Source: Myxococcales bacterium (GTDB lineage: Bacteria; Myxococcota_C; UBA6777). Taken from it: a stretch of 29,420 nucleotides of DNA. The DNA lies in contig JALTMC010000004.1 of the NCBI GenBank assembly GCA_027005175.1, positions 1 through 29,420 on the forward strand, in the 5' to 3' direction. Both the position numbers and the translations under genes were made by a program. Below are positions 17,064 through 23,679 of the stretch, one piece after another; within the stretch, counting starts at the first letter, position 1; every line of letters begins with the position of its first letter. Below the pieces are notes generated by a model. The model searched no databases and was not told the origin of the DNA. It was given only the letters and a program-made list of their open reading frames with translations.

Positions 17064-17477
17064 TTAAAAATCCTCCCGCTTTACCACTTTGGTGGCAAAT
17101 GGCAATTTGGCTTTGGCCAGCGCCAGAGCTTCACGTGCCAACTCTTCGGGAACCCCTTCCATCTCGTACAACATACGTCCGGGCTCGATGGGAGCAACCC
17201 AGTATTCTGGATTTCCTTTACCGCGACCCATACGAGTTTCAGCAGGTTTTTGAGTGATGGGTTTATCGGGAAAGACGCGAATCCACACTTTCCCGCCACG
17301 CTTGACTTTACGTGTGATAGCGATACGAGCAGCTTCGATTTGGCGGCTTGTCATCCAGCCATAGCCAACAGCTTGCAAGCCATAATCGCCAAAGTTTAGC
17401 TCAGTGCCTCGTTTGGCCCGCTTACGCATACGCCCTTTGTGACATTTACGAAATTTGGTACGTTTTGGTGACAACAT
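17064..17477 (-). CDS. rplP: 50S ribosomal protein L16
   Basis: A-site-proximal large-subunit protein, 137 residues, the standard length. [19 protein letters not shown] opens it, and [20 protein letters not shown] is the signature, with the arginine hydroxylated in E. coli in that loop. The ATG overlaps the stop of a small upstream ORF as TAATG. The 150-bp gap to rpsC is filled by that ORF and two hairpins. Confidence 0.98.
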   Translation of the reverse strand: MLSPKRTKFRKCHKGRMRKRAKRGTELNFGDYGLQAVGYGWMTSRQIEAARIAITRKVKRGGKVWIRVFPDKPITQKPAETRMGRGKGNPEYWVAPIEPGRMLYEMEGVPEELAREALALAKAKLPFATKVVKREDF

Positions 17478-17587
17478 TACTTTCGTTCCTTTGCCGGCAT
17501 TTTCTCTGCCAAGTTATCCTGCTTCCAAAGCAGGAAGAGAACAAACAAGCGGGGCGACAGGTGGTCGCCCCAGCCTACACTCTCCAT
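17477..17587 (-). CDS. Possible 36-residue small ORF coupled to rplP
   Basis: The ORF starts ATG 17587 with GGAGG four bases upstream and ends TAA, sharing its last A with the rplP ATG. The product begins [15 protein letters not shown], then has a short hydrophobic stretch (LFVLFLLW) and a charged end. It matches no family I know. It overlaps both hairpins in this gap, so it could be an accident of repeat insertion, a translation-coupling leader or a genuine small protein. The good ribosome-binding site and stop-start overlap are the only support. Confidence 0.35.
   Translation of the reverse strand: MESVGWGDHLSPRLFVLFLLWKQDNLAEKMPAKERK
17518..17571. other. Two GC-rich hairpins in the rpsC-rplP gap
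   Basis: CCTGCTT (17518-17524) pairs with AAGCAGG (17528-17534). GGGGCGAC (17551-17558) pairs with GTCGCCCC (17564-17571). Both stems are perfect. The second resembles REP-type dispersed hairpins with a GGGCGAC core. No T-tract follows in the operon direction, so read-through is expected. Confidence 0.6.
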
Positions 17588-17627
17588 GAACCCTCCAGAG
17601 AAAACCGAACACCCAAAAAGGGTCAGG

Positions 17628-18278
17628 TTATCGACGAGAAGGTCGTTTGCGATCGGGGATAACCTCCCCTTTGAAGATCCAGACTTTGACACCGATGGCA
17701 CCGTAGGTGGTGTGAGCTTCCGAGAAGCCATAATCAATGTCGGCCCGCAGGGTGTGCAGGGGCACACGACCTTCGAGATACTGCTCACGACGGGCCATTT
17801 CAGCACCACCGAGGCGGCCAGCACAAGCGATACGGATACCTTTGGCACCCAACTTCATAGCGTTGCCCACGGCCTGCTTCATAGCGCGACGGAAAGCCAC
17901 ACGACGAAGGAGCTTTTGTGCAACACCATCAGCCACCAGCTGAGCATCGATGTCTGGACGACGGATTTCCTCAATTTTGAGGAACATTTCAGCGTCTGTC
18001 AGACGTGCCAGTTTTTTCTTCAACGCATCAATTCCCACACCTTTGCGCCCGATAATAATACCGGGGCGAGCGGTGAAGATACTGATCTTTACTTTGTTGG
18101 CAGCTCGCTCGATTTCGACTTTGGAAACACCTGCGTTGGCACACTCTTTACGAATGTACTGGCGCAACATGATGTCTTCATGAAGCCACTCAACATAACT
18201 CTTCTCACCGTACCACTTGGAGTCCCATGAGCGGATAACGCCCAAGCGAAAGCCGACGGGATGTACCTTTTGGCCCAT
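17628..18278 (-). CDS. rpsC: 30S ribosomal protein S3
   Basis: Small-subunit head protein with mRNA-entry helicase activity, 216 residues. [22 protein letters not shown] is the family start (split by the usual variation). The KH domain appears as [20 protein letters not shown], with the GxxG-like [25 protein letters not shown] is the C-terminal signature. ATG 18278 follows AGAGGG and lies 4 bp after rplV. Confidence 0.98.
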   Translation of the reverse strand: MGQKVHPVGFRLGVIRSWDSKWYGEKSYVEWLHEDIMLRQYIRKECANAGVSKVEIERAANKVKISIFTARPGIIIGRKGVGIDALKKKLARLTDAEMFLKIEEIRRPDIDAQLVADGVAQKLLRRVAFRRAMKQAVGNAMKLGAKGIRIACAGRLGGAEMARREQYLEGRVPLHTLRADIDYGFSEAHTTYGAIGVKVWIFKGEVIPDRKRPSRR

Positions 18279-18282
18279 GAAA

Positions 18283-18714
18283 CTATTCCCTCTCTTTTAA
18301 AACGATAGTGATGTGACTCATCTTCTTGCGAATTCGTGAGGCTCGTCCCATAGCGCGAGGGCGAAACCGATGTAAGGTTCGTCCCGCATCTACCCATATC
18401 TTATCGATATATAGATTGCCCTCATCTCGCCGCTCATCGTCATTCTTCGCATTCGCGACAGCCGACTTCAGCAGCGTTAGCACAGGTCGTGCTGCCAAAC
18501 GCGCGGAAAATTCCAACAGCAACAGAGCGTTGTCAACATCTTTACCGCGAATCATATCGGCGACCAAGCGAACTTTTCGCGGAGCCATCCGCAAATGATG
18601 TAAGCGTGCGCGTACCTCGGCAAGTTTGCCGTTTGCTTCACGCTCTTCCCGGCGCTTCTTACGCGGGCTGCGCTTACTCTTTTTGACGCGCCGATTCGGT
18701 TTGACCGTGTCCAT
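18283..18714 (-). CDS. rplV: 50S ribosomal protein L22 with basic N-terminal extension
   Basis: Exit-tunnel protein that binds all 23S domains. The usual L22 region starts near residue 34 ([20 protein letters not shown]) and ends with [16 protein letters not shown]. Before it stand about 32 extra residues, mostly K, R and E ([18 protein letters not shown]). At 143 residues it is longer than the usual 110. ATG 18714 has AGAGGTG six bases upstream, so the extension is probably real and not a start error. The tail would lie on the ribosome surface. Confidence 0.95.
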   Translation of the reverse strand: MDTVKPNRRVKKSKRSPRKKRREEREANGKLAEVRARLHHLRMAPRKVRLVADMIRGKDVDNALLLLEFSARLAARPVLTLLKSAVANAKNDDERRDEGNLYIDKIWVDAGRTLHRFRPRAMGRASRIRKKMSHITIVLKERE

Positions 18715-18839
18715 AAAACACCTCTTATCTTTGCCAGCACAGGCGGTGGATTTGTTTCAGCCTTTTTGGCCTCAACGCAACGGACGAAGCGACTCTGCAC
18801 TCCGAATCCAAGTTGTAGTTGTCGTGCCACAAAGACGCG

Positions 18840-19115
18840 TTATCTGCGTCCTTTGCGGTCTCCGGCGTGACCACGAAAGGTGCGTGTGGGTGCAAATTCA
18901 CCCAGCTTGTGACCGATCATATTTTCCGTCACGAACACGGGAATGTGAGTCCTACCGTTGTGCACTGCAAACGTCAGTCCCATGAATTCCGGCAAGATCG
19001 TAGAACGCCGACTCCAGGTTTTAATAACCTTCTTGGAGCCTTCAGCACTTGCGCGCTCTACTTTCCGCATCAGATGTTCATCCACAAACGGACCTTTGCG
19101 AATTGAACGAGGCAT
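18840..19115 (-). CDS. rpsS: 30S ribosomal protein S19
   Basis: Small-subunit head protein paired with S13, 91 residues, the standard length. [20 protein letters not shown] opens it, [20 protein letters not shown] and [17 protein letters not shown] follow. ATG 19115 has GGGAGG upstream. A 73-bp hairpin-containing gap separates it from rplB, and 125 bp with no recognised signal lie before rplV. Confidence 0.98.
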   Translation of the reverse strand: MPRSIRKGPFVDEHLMRKVERASAEGSKKVIKTWSRRSTILPEFMGLTFAVHNGRTHIPVFVTENMIGHKLGEFAPTRTFRGHAGDRKGRR

Positions 19116-19131
19116 CGAATCCTCCCAAATG

Positions 19132-19181
19132 GGTTGGGGTGTCAGATTGGAATACAGTGTTGTCTAACAACACCCCCAACC
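19132..19181 (-). promoter_or_regulatory. Alternative stem-loops in the rplB-rpsS gap
   Basis: GTGTTGT (19157-19163) pairs perfectly with ACAACAC (19167-19173). A longer stem can form instead between GGTTGGGGTGT (19132-19142) and ACACCCCCAACC (19170-19181), with one bulged base. The two share the ACAC bases and are therefore exclusive. The long stem ends about 8 bp from the GGGAGG of rpsS. A switch is possible but not shown. Confidence 0.4.
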
Positions 19182-19188
19182 GACCCTG

Positions 19189-20016
19189 TTATTTTTGACC
19201 ACGTCGTTTGACGATATATTTGCTCGAAGGCTTCTTCTTCTTACGGGTTTTGTAACCCTTCGTTGGCTTACCCCAAGGTGTGCAGGGATGTCTACCCCCA
19301 CTGGAGCGACCCTCACCACCACCCATCGGATGATCGACCGGGTTCATCGCTACGCCACGAACATGCGGGCGGCGGCCCTGCCATCGTCTGCGACCAGCTT
19401 TGCCCAACGAAATATTGTAATGGTCGGCGTTGCCAACCTGACCGATCGTAGCGCGGCAGCGTTTGTGCACCTGGCGCATCTCACCCGAGGGCAGACGAAG
19501 CAACGCATAGTTACCTTCTTTTGCCATCAGGGTCGCACCCGATCCTGCGCTGCGGACCATCTGTCCACCACGACCAATCTTCAACTCAATGTTGTGAATG
19601 ATAGTACCTGTGGGGATGTCTTCCAGGGCCATACAGTTGCCTGGAAAGATATCCACTTGCTCTGTGGCACTAATCACACTGTCACCAACGGACATTCCAG
19701 CAGGAGCCAGAATGTATCGCTTTTCACCATCGGCATAATGCAGCAAGGCAATACGCGCGGTGCGGTTGGGATCGTACTCAATCGTTGCCACACGAGCTGG
19801 AATGTTCAGCTTGTTACGGCGAAAGTCAATCCGACGATACTTCCGTTTGGCACCACCACCACGATGACGAATCGTGATCTTACCACGATTGTTGCGGCCA
19901 CCTTTTCTCTTAAGGGGCTCAAGCAAAGATCGCTCGGGGGTCGTGCTGGTTATTTCCTGGAAGTCATAACCACTCATATCCCGGCGACCGGGCGATGTGG
20001 GTTTATACTTTTTCAT
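19189..20016 (-). CDS. rplB: 50S ribosomal protein L2
   Basis: Primary 23S rRNA-binding protein needed for subunit joining and peptidyl transfer, 275 residues. [18 protein letters not shown] opens it; [15 protein letters not shown] is the RNA-binding motif. The signature [20 protein letters not shown] contains the functionally important histidine. ATG 20016 has GGAG seven bases upstream. Confidence 0.98.
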   Translation of the reverse strand: MKKYKPTSPGRRDMSGYDFQEITSTTPERSLLEPLKRKGGRNNRGKITIRHRGGGAKRKYRRIDFRRNKLNIPARVATIEYDPNRTARIALLHYADGEKRYILAPAGMSVGDSVISATEQVDIFPGNCMALEDIPTGTIIHNIELKIGRGGQMVRSAGSGATLMAKEGNYALLRLPSGEMRQVHKRCRATIGQVGNADHYNISLGKAGRRRWQGRRPHVRGVAMNPVDHPMGGGEGRSSGGRHPCTPWGKPTKGYKTRKKKKPSSKYIVKRRGQK

Positions 20017-20055
20017 GGTTGTTCTCCAGTTCGCAAGTTCGTTACGTCAAGAATC

Positions 20056-20349
20056 TTACGACGCTTCGAAAAACTCGATGCTGTCCCCTTCTCGAAGGGT
20101 AACAATCGCTTTCTTCCAGTTGGGTCGCTTGCCATAGCCACGACCATAACGCTTAACCTTGCCCCGCATAATCTGCGTTCGCACACTGGTCACACCAACA
20201 TCAAATAACGACTCAATCGCCTGTTTGATCTCGATCTTGTTGGCACCAACAAGCACAGTAAAGCAGTACTGATTTTGGACATCCCGCATCATCGTACTTT
20301 TTTCCGTCAAAACTGGACGAATGATGATCTCGTGCGGTGACTTCTTCAT
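20056..20349 (-). CDS. rplW: 50S ribosomal protein L23
   Basis: Tunnel-exit protein that docks trigger factor and SRP, 97 residues. ATG 20349, with AAAGGA eight bases upstream, gives [18 protein letters not shown], the L23 start. An upstream in-frame start at 20394 would add an unrelated 15 residues. The RNA-binding hairpin [20 protein letters not shown] is present. It lies between rplD and rplB as expected. Confidence 0.97.
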   Translation of the reverse strand: MKKSPHEIIIRPVLTEKSTMMRDVQNQYCFTVLVGANKIEIKQAIESLFDVGVTSVRTQIMRGKVKRYGRGYGKRPNWKKAIVTLREGDSIEFFEAS

Positions 20350-20425
20350 CGCTGTATCCTTTATTCTACATGAACCCAGCCAAAGCCAGGCCATTACGGA
20401 GAAACGCTACGAACGTCTCCGATAC

Positions 20426-21088
20426 TTACGCTTCCGAGCCACCTTCCTCTGCGTTGTGACGAACATCGCGAAGCAGTCGTGCTTCAATCGCTTTGGCCGC
20501 ACTCTCGGAGAGGATAAGATTATCAAAACGCAACAGATCGTACACATTCAATCCCGCAGGAACCATCACCTGAAACTTGGGCAAGTTGCGACAAGACAGA
20601 CGCAGGTTCTCGTTGCCATCGGTGTCGATAACAAGAGCTTCTTTGACATTGAAGCGATCAAACAGAGCACGCAAGCTCTTCGTCTTGATCTCGGACAGTT
20701 CCAAGTTCTCCACAATAAACAACTGGTCGTTCTGGGCTCGTAACGAAACCGCTGAACGCAGCGCAGCGCGGCGAACTTTTTTGGGCACTGTATAAGAGTA
20801 GTCACGAGGCTTGGGACCATGAGCCACACCACCGCCGACCTGAATCGGAGCACTTGTCGAACCCTGACGGGCACGACCTGTACCTTTTTGACGGAAGGGC
20901 TTGCGACCACCACCACGGACTTCACTACGAGTTTTGGTAGAGGCTGTACCGCGACGTCGAGACGCCAACTGGTTTCGAACGACTTCCCAAAACAGATACT
21001 CTTTGACGGGAGCATCAAATACCACATCGGAAAGCTCAACAGAAGAGACTTTCTTGTGGTCTTGGTTGAATACATCAAAGGTAGCCAT
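20426..21088 (-). CDS. rplD: 50S ribosomal protein L4
   Basis: Exit-tunnel protein, 220 residues, and in E. coli the autorepressor of the S10 operon. The tunnel loop region reads RRGTASTKTRSEVRGGGRKP followed by FRQKGTGRARQGS, a clear L4 signature. ATG 21088 overlaps the rplC stop as TAATG and has GGGAG upstream, giving translational coupling. The last residues are acidic. Confidence 0.98.
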   Translation of the reverse strand: MATFDVFNQDHKKVSSVELSDVVFDAPVKEYLFWEVVRNQLASRRRGTASTKTRSEVRGGGRKPFRQKGTGRARQGSTSAPIQVGGGVAHGPKPRDYSYTVPKKVRRAALRSAVSLRAQNDQLFIVENLELSEIKTKSLRALFDRFNVKEALVIDTDGNENLRLSCRNLPKFQVMVPAGLNVYDLLRFDNLILSESAAKAIEARLLRDVRHNAEEGGSEA

Positions 21089-21732
21089 TATTTGCTCCCT
21101 TCATTTTTCTTACGTCGAATCAACACGAAGTTATTGTTCGCACCCGGTACGGCACCTTTGACCAACAACAAGTTGTTCTGTCGGTCGACTTCAACGACTT
21201 CAAGATTCTGTATGGTGACGCGCTTCCCGCCCATCCGACCACTCATCGAATGGCCTTTGAATACTTTACCGGGATACGCACACTGACCAATGGAACCAGG
21301 ACCACGCTTGTTCATACCACCGTGTGTCATGCGTCCACCTCTGAAACCGTGGCGTTTCATAACACCTTGGAATCCGCGACCTTTCGTCGTGCCTGTAACA
21401 GCCAGACGATCTCCCACCACGAATTGATCCAAACCAATCTCTTGGCCTACTTCAAAATCGTCGATGTTGTCAACGCGGAATTCAGCGGTTTCGCGAAACG
21501 CTCCTTCGCCGGCTTTGCGAAAGTGCCCAAGCATCGGCTTGGTCGTGTATGGCTTGCGAGCGGGCTTTTGGTCAAAACCTACCTGAATCGCATTGTAGCC
21601 ATCTCGTTCCACTGTTTTCTTTTGAAGGACCACACAGGGTCCTGCACGCAGAACGGTCACAGGTACTCGTTTGCCATCGTGAGCAAACACCTGTGTCATT
21701 CCGACTTTTTTGCCAATCAATCCATTCATCAT
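21088..21732 (-). CDS. rplC: 50S ribosomal protein L3
   Basis: Early assembly protein reaching the peptidyl-transferase centre, 214 residues. NGLIGKKVGMTQVFAHDGKR opens it. GGRMTHGGMNKRGPGSIGQC contains the loop with the conserved glutamine that is methylated in E. coli. Two ATGs lie in tandem (21732, 21729) and either may be used. A 124-bp gap separates it from rpsJ. Confidence 0.98.
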   Translation of the reverse strand: MMNGLIGKKVGMTQVFAHDGKRVPVTVLRAGPCVVLQKKTVERDGYNAIQVGFDQKPARKPYTTKPMLGHFRKAGEGAFRETAEFRVDNIDDFEVGQEIGLDQFVVGDRLAVTGTTKGRGFQGVMKRHGFRGGRMTHGGMNKRGPGSIGQCAYPGKVFKGHSMSGRMGGKRVTIQNLEVVEVDRQNNLLLVKGAVPGANNNFVLIRRKKNEGSK

Positions 21733-21826
21733 GGGCTGACCCCTTTATACGAGCAGTGACGCTCTTCCCAGAAGGCGTTTTGTGCTGAACTTGCGAACAA
21801 CACATCGAAGTAAGCTTGTAAACCCA

Positions 21827-21855
21827 AACCAACTCCGAGTTGCCTGAGGTTGGTT
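21827..21855 (-). other. Hairpin directly after rpsJ
   Basis: AACCAAC (21827-21833) pairs with GTTGGTT (21849-21855), starting two bases past the rpsJ stop. After the stem the minus strand reads TGGGTTTAC, a poor T-tract, so it may slow or process rather than terminate the transcript. In E. coli rpsJ begins an operon with an L4-controlled leader; here rpsJ is downstream of rpsG. Confidence 0.35.
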
Positions 21856-21856
21856 G

Positions 21857-22165
21857 TTATACCTGCTTGATCTCTACATCTACACCGGCGGAAAGATCGA
21901 GCTTCATCAAAGCCTCCAGGGTGTCTTGCGTCGGATCGAGAATCTCCACAAGTCGCTTGTGTGTGCGAATTTCAAACTGCTCACGACTCTTTTTGTCGAC
22001 ATGCACCGAACGCAGCACAGTATACTTGCTGATCTTGGTGGGCAACGGAATCGGACCCGCAACCTCCGAACGTGTCTTTCGCGCGGTCTCCACGATCTCT
22101 TGCGTCGATTGATCGAGCAGCTTATGATCGTAGGCTTTCAAACAGATTCGGATCTTAGTAGTCAT
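21857..22165 (-). CDS. rpsJ: 30S ribosomal protein S10
   Basis: Small-subunit head protein, also the NusE partner of NusB in antitermination, 102 residues. [20 protein letters not shown] opens it, [24 protein letters not shown] is the signature loop (split by convention) and it ends [11 protein letters not shown] 22165 has GAGGAAAG upstream. It follows rpsG after 117 bp, where fusA and tuf usually lie. Confidence 0.98.
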   Translation of the reverse strand: MTTKIRICLKAYDHKLLDQSTQEIVETARKTRSEVAGPIPLPTKISKYTVLRSVHVDKKSREQFEIRTHKRLVEILDPTQDTLEALMKLDLSAGVDVEIKQV

Positions 22166-22282
22166 TGTCTTTCCTCAGATCCAACGCTGGAGAGAATCGG
22201 TATCACCGTCCTCAAAGTTCAAGCAGCGTCAGACAATCGACTTGGGTTATCGTCTCAGCACACTGGCATCACGCCAAAACAC

Positions 22283-22753
22283 CTACCACCTGTAGTGGGC
22301 AAATGCCTTGTTCGCTTCTGCCATGCGGTGTGTATCTTCTTTCTTCTTCACGCCATTTCCGCGATTGTTGAATGCATCCAACAACTCACCAGCAAGCTTC
22401 TCACGCATGGTGCGCTCGCTGCGGGACTTGGAGTAATTTATCAGCCAGCGCAACGCCAGCGCAACGCGGCGTTCTGACCGTACTTCAATGGGAACCTGGT
22501 AGGTCGAACCACCCACACGACGGCTCTTCACTTCCACCTGTGGTTTCAGGTTCTCAATCGCCTTGCGAAAGACTTCTACGGGATCACGCTTGGTTCGCTC
22601 TTCGATAAGATCGAAAGCTCCGTACAAAATTCGCTCAGCAAGAGATTTCTTTCCGCGCTCCATCAGATTATTGATACAACGACCGACCAATGGATCTTGG
22701 TACTTAGGGTCGAGAGCAACCCTTTTTCTGCGAACGACTGAACGCCTTGGCAT
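22283..22753 (-). CDS. rpsG: 30S ribosomal protein S7
   Basis: Primary organiser of the small-subunit head, 156 residues. [20 protein letters not shown] opens it; [20 protein letters not shown] and [11 protein letters not shown] are typical. [12 protein letters not shown] ends it. ATG 22753 has only a weak AGAGAG upstream. A hairpin-containing 112-bp gap separates it from rpsL. The following gap (22166-22282) shows no gene. Confidence 0.98.
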   Translation of the reverse strand: MPRRSVVRRKRVALDPKYQDPLVGRCINNLMERGKKSLAERILYGAFDLIEERTKRDPVEVFRKAIENLKPQVEVKSRRVGGSTYQVPIEVRSERRVALALRWLINYSKSRSERTMREKLAGELLDAFNNRGNGVKKKEDTHRMAEANKAFAHYRW

Positions 22754-22787
22754 CGCACACTCTCTACTGTTTGTAGTTTCTTAGAAG

Positions 22788-22805
22788 CTCTCACCAAAGT
22801 GAGAG
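22788..22805. other. Hairpin in the rpsL-rpsG gap
   Basis: CTCTCAC (22788-22794) and GTGAGAG (22799-22805) form a perfect 7-bp stem with a CAAA loop, about 35 bp before the rpsG start. No T-tract follows. In E. coli S7 binds the rpsL-rpsG junction to repress the str operon; whether this stem plays that role is unknown. Confidence 0.4.
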
Positions 22806-22865
22806 GGTGAGAACCACGACACTGCCACAATGACAATATCAGCCCTCGACCATAATCGAATTCGA

Positions 22866-23240
22866 CTAATTCTTGGGCCGTTTGGCACCATACTTGGAAC
22901 GCCCTCTACGACGATCCGCCACACCAACCGAGTCCAATGAACCACGGACGATGTGATAACGTACACCGGGAAGGTCTTTAACACGACCACCACGGATCAA
23001 GACCACAGAGTGCTCTTGCAAGTTGTGGCCTTCACCTGGAATATAAGCCGTAACCTCCATCCCGTTCGTCAAACGAACACGAGCAACCTTACGGAGGGCT
23101 GAGTTCGGTTTCTTCGGTGTGGTGGTGTAAACACGAACACACACACCGCGCTTCTGGGGACAGCTCTTCAATGCCGGAGCATTGTTCTTTTTTCTACGAC
23201 TTTTACGACCGAAGCGAATGAGCTGATTAATTGTAGGCAT
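22866..23240 (-). CDS. rpsL: 30S ribosomal protein S12
   Basis: Decoding-centre protein, 124 residues, the standard length. [17 protein letters not shown] opens it and [18 protein letters not shown] is the decoding loop. Lys43 and Lys88 are present, the usual streptomycin-sensitive residues, and Asp89 is in place for beta-methylthiolation. ATG 23240 has GAGGAGAGG upstream. It is the first gene of the cluster, behind a long leader and a near-consensus promoter. Confidence 0.98.
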   Translation of the reverse strand: MPTINQLIRFGRKSRRKKNNAPALKSCPQKRGVCVRVYTTTPKKPNSALRKVARVRLTNGMEVTAYIPGEGHNLQEHSVVLIRGGRVKDLPGVRYHIVRGSLDSVGVADRRRGRSKYGAKRPKN

Positions 23241-23350
23241 GGATGCCTCTCCTCAAAGGGGGTTATGTGGGATAGCCCACAACCATTCACATACCACTTT
23301 TTAATGGCTACAAAGCGGAACACACGTCTCTCGATTGACTTCTGCCAAAC

Positions 23351-23379
23351 GAAAAAAACAAAAGCAAAAACTCTTGCTT
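23351..23379 (-). terminator. Possible attenuator in the rpsL leader
   Basis: On the minus strand AAGCAA (23379-23374) pairs with TTGCTT (23367-23362), followed by TTG and seven Ts. This is the layout of an intrinsic terminator, about 110 bp before rpsL, though the 6-bp stem has only two GC pairs. It could attenuate the ribosomal transcript. Confidence 0.35.
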
Positions 23380-23388
23380 GCTGTGGTT

Positions 23389-23416
23389 TTGTGATCGCAT
23401 GCACTCTGGCTACAAT
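23389..23416 (+). promoter_or_regulatory. Possible forward promoter for the Hsp70 operon
   Basis: TTGTGA (23389-23394) and TACAAT (23411-23416) are 16 bp apart on the forward strand, 264 bp before the first gene. It overlaps the reverse rpsL leader, so the two transcripts would overlap in opposite directions. No CIRCE element is visible in the region. Confidence 0.35.
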
Positions 23417-23551
23417 ACTCACCTCTCCTGAGAGAAGTAAGAGTTAAGATCTCCAAGATGAGACCCTTATAACCCACGCGTTTGCTTCATTTTGGAAAAC
23501 GTTCCGACAGCTGTTCTCACGAGCAATTGCCAGCAACTTTGTAGTGAAGAT

Positions 23552-23601
23552 AGGTCACGGATCGTGTCCGGAGGACCTTGATGGGTGCCCTTTTCTGGGC
23601 A
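23552..23601 (-). promoter_or_regulatory. Stem-loops at the 5' end of the rpsL leader
   Basis: TGCCC (23586-23590) pairs with GGGCA (23597-23601). AGGTC (23552-23556) pairs with GACCT (23574-23578), enclosing CGGA/TCCG (23558-23570). They lie just after the predicted start point and could be protein- or antitermination-binding sites. The rest of 23241-23679 has no convincing gene. Confidence 0.35.
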
Positions 23602-23611
23602 GCGGTGCACG

Positions 23612-23640
23612 GTTATATATCCTTTCCTTTTCCCTGTCAA
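23612..23640 (-). promoter_or_regulatory. Main promoter of the ribosomal protein cluster
   Basis: On the minus strand TTGACA (23640-23635) and TATAAC (23617-23612) are separated by 17 bp, 11 of 12 consensus bases. AT-rich sequence lies upstream (about 23641-23665) and may act as an UP-element. Transcription should start near 23605 and give a leader of about 365 nt before rpsL. Confidence 0.8.
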
Positions 23641-23679
23641 CAACTTTTTAATTAAATTTCAAACAAAGCCTATGCCCAC

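Noticed and set aside
17551-17571. Rho-independent terminator between rpsC and rplP
   Set aside because: The stem is strong but no T-tract follows, and termination here would silence essential downstream genes.
19195-20208. Forward ORF of 337 codons opposite rplB
   Set aside because: It is the antisense shadow of rplB, with no family resemblance and no ribosome-binding site.
22166-22282. Remnant of fusA or tuf between rpsG and rpsJ
   Set aside because: The 117 bp show no GTPase motif in any frame.
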